6,161 nt of DNA from Pseudomonadota bacterium (lineage in GTDB: Bacteria > Pseudomonadota > Gammaproteobacteria > Xanthomonadales > Xanthomonadaceae). Positions 5,190 to 6,161 of the stretch are shown piece by piece. The stretch spans positions 1 through 6,161 of the forward strand of contig JAEWFH010000141.1 of the NCBI GenBank assembly GCA_023388955.1, given 5' to 3'. Under the pieces are notes generated by a model, which was not told the origin of the DNA, did not search any database, and saw only the letters and a program-made list of their open reading frames with translations. The position numbers and the translations under genes are program-made. Within the stretch, counting starts at the first letter, position 1, and each line of letters starts with the position of its first letter.

Positions 5190-6161
5190 TCACGCCAGCC
5201 GCGCGGGGTCGAAGGCCGCCGGATCCACTTCCGGCGCACGTCCCGCGACCAGGTCGGCCACCAGTTGCCCGGTCCCGGCACTCATGCTCACGCCCATCAT
5301 CCCGTGCCCGGTCGCCAGCCAGGTCCGCCGATGGCCCGGAAGCCGGCCGATGATCGGCACGTCGTCGCAACTCATCGGCCGCCAGCCGCACCAGCGTTCG
5401 CGCACCCGCGGTCCCACCGGCTCGCGCAGGCTGGCGCGGGCCGCACGTTCCAGCGCCGCGAGCCTGCGCGCACGCAGGCGCTCGTCGAAGCCGGAGAACT
5501 CCATGGTGCTGCCGAGCCGGAAGCCGCTGGGCCAGCTGGTCACGCATACCGACCAGTCGCGCAGCACCAGTGGCCGCCGCGGCACCAGCGCCGGCGGGTC
5601 GTAGGTGATCGAGTACCCCTTCCCCGGCTGCATCGCCCGCGCCAGCCACGGCGCATCGATGGCCCGCGCCAGGGTCGGCGACCAGGCACCGGCCGCCACC
5701 ACCACCTCGCGTGCGTGCAGGGTTCCGGTCGACGTATGCAGGATCGCGTCGGTGCCGGACTCCTCCAGTCGCTGGAGGGCACGGTCCTCGTCGATCCGGC
5801 CGCCATGCGCGCGCACCACCCGCGCCAGCTCGTCCACGTAACGGTCCGGGCGCAACACCGCATCACCGCGGAAGCGGATCGCGCCGGCGGTCCCGGGCAG
5901 CACGGCCGGCTCCCGGGCATCGAAGTCGGGTCCGTCGATGACCTCCACCTCCACGCCCAGCTCGCGCAGCAGGTCGAGTTCGCGCTGGCCGTGTTCGAAC
6001 GCGGCCGGGCTGCGGAAGACGTAGTCCTCGCCCGACTCGGCGAATTCGCAGTCGAGCCCGTGCCGGGCGACCCAGGCGCACAGCCGCGCGCGCGAGTCGT
6101 TGAGCAACAGCGACTTGGCGCGTGCGCTGGCCTCCCAGTCGCGCAGGTTGCAGCGGCCGGC
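5190..6161 (-). CDS. DadA-like FAD-dependent D-amino-acid dehydrogenase, N-terminus outside window
   Basis: This belongs to the DAO family (PF01266), flavoenzymes that oxidise amino acids to keto acids and pass electrons to the respiratory chain at the inner membrane. The frame is open from the right edge, giving 323 residues; DadA is normally about 430, so roughly 100 residues including the N-terminal FAD GxGxxG motif are missing. Visible landmarks, numbered from the first residue in the window, are REVVVAAGAWS (151-161), QPGKGYSITYD (178-188), WCGWRPMSCDDVPIIGR (257-273) and the C-terminal FAD segment TGHGMMGVSMSAGTGQL (284-300). The internal TTG at 6107 is not a real start, because homology continues upstream of it. 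The substrate is uncertain: D-alanine-type or D-hydroxyproline dehydrogenases share these motifs. It may be the upstream gene of a leftward transcript with gor and the hutG-like gene. Confidence 0.85.
   Translation of the reverse strand, partial: AGRCNLRDWEASARAKSLLLNDSRARLCAWVARHGLDCEFAESGEDYVFRSPAAFEHGQRELDLLRELGVEVEVIDGPDFDAREPAVLPGTAGAIRFRGDAVLRPDRYVDELARVVRAHGGRIDEDRALQRLEESGTDAILHTSTGTLHAREVVVAAGAWSPTLARAIDAPWLARAMQPGKGYSITYDPPALVPRRPLVLRDWSVCVTSWPSGFRLGSTMEFSGFDERLRARRLAALERAARASLREPVGPRVRERWCGWRPMSCDDVPIIGRLPGHRRTWLATGHGMMGVSMSAGTGQLVADLVAGRAPEVDPAAFDPARLA

Noticed and set aside
4864..5604. 246-residue + strand open frame opposite the start of gor and the end of the DadA-like gene
   Set aside because: It mirrors the two minus-strand genes, is rich in Ser/Arg/Pro, and has no motif or ribosome site that supports it.
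5190..6107. Treating the DadA-like gene as complete from TTG 6107
   Set aside because: The frame is open to the window edge with DadA-like residues before it, and the N-terminal FAD-binding motif is missing. The gene is therefore cut by the window.
1..6161. Mobile elements, CRISPR arrays, tRNA or rRNA genes
   Set aside because: I saw no transposase or integrase motifs, no regularly spaced direct repeats, no tRNA-like cloverleaf with a T-loop GGTTCRA core, and no rRNA signature. Composition is even across the window, with no sign of recent transfer.

Overview
The window reads as chromosomal DNA from a very GC-rich (about 70% by eye) gammaproteobacterium. Xanthomonadaceae (Lysobacter, Luteimonas or Pseudoxanthomonas type) is my best guess, from the ParE and glutathione reductase sequences and the codon use. 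That placement is inference. Coding density is high: no stretch above 300 bases lacks a gene, and the longest non-coding gap is about 150 bases.

Layout from left to right. (1) The C-terminal third of parE (topoisomerase IV subunit B) on +, ending at 605. (2) A three-gene regulatory cassette: a DGPF/YCII-domain gene on - (650-1024), then, diverging from it, a second DGPF/YCII gene (1176-1598) and an ECF-type sigma factor with a long C-terminal extension (1682-2944) on +. (3) A leftward cluster on -: a partial DadA-like FAD amino-acid dehydrogenase (5190-6161, running off the right edge), gor (glutathione reductase, 3756-5108, GTG start) and an N-formylglutamate amidohydrolase (hutG-like, 2966-3754), with 1 base between the last two.

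The cassette matches the known ECF42 arrangement: a sigma factor with fused DUF6596 and TPR-like regions, no anti-sigma gene, and DGPF-protein neighbours. The most useful new observation is upstream of the + strand DGPF gene. TGTCGA (1102-1107) and CGTC (1125-1128) are separated by 17 bases, which fits the ECF42 promoter consensus as I remember it and predicts that the DGPF-sigma pair is autoregulated. Neither the signal sensed nor the job of the DGPF proteins can be read from the sequence.

Both convergent junctions (parE/DGPF-1 and sigma/HutG) carry strong GC hairpins that include a stop codon, so the cassette is insulated on each side. In the leftward cluster, the end of gor supplies the ribosome binding site of the hutG-like gene, implying co-translation. 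Gor has an unusual set of residues at its NADPH pocket.
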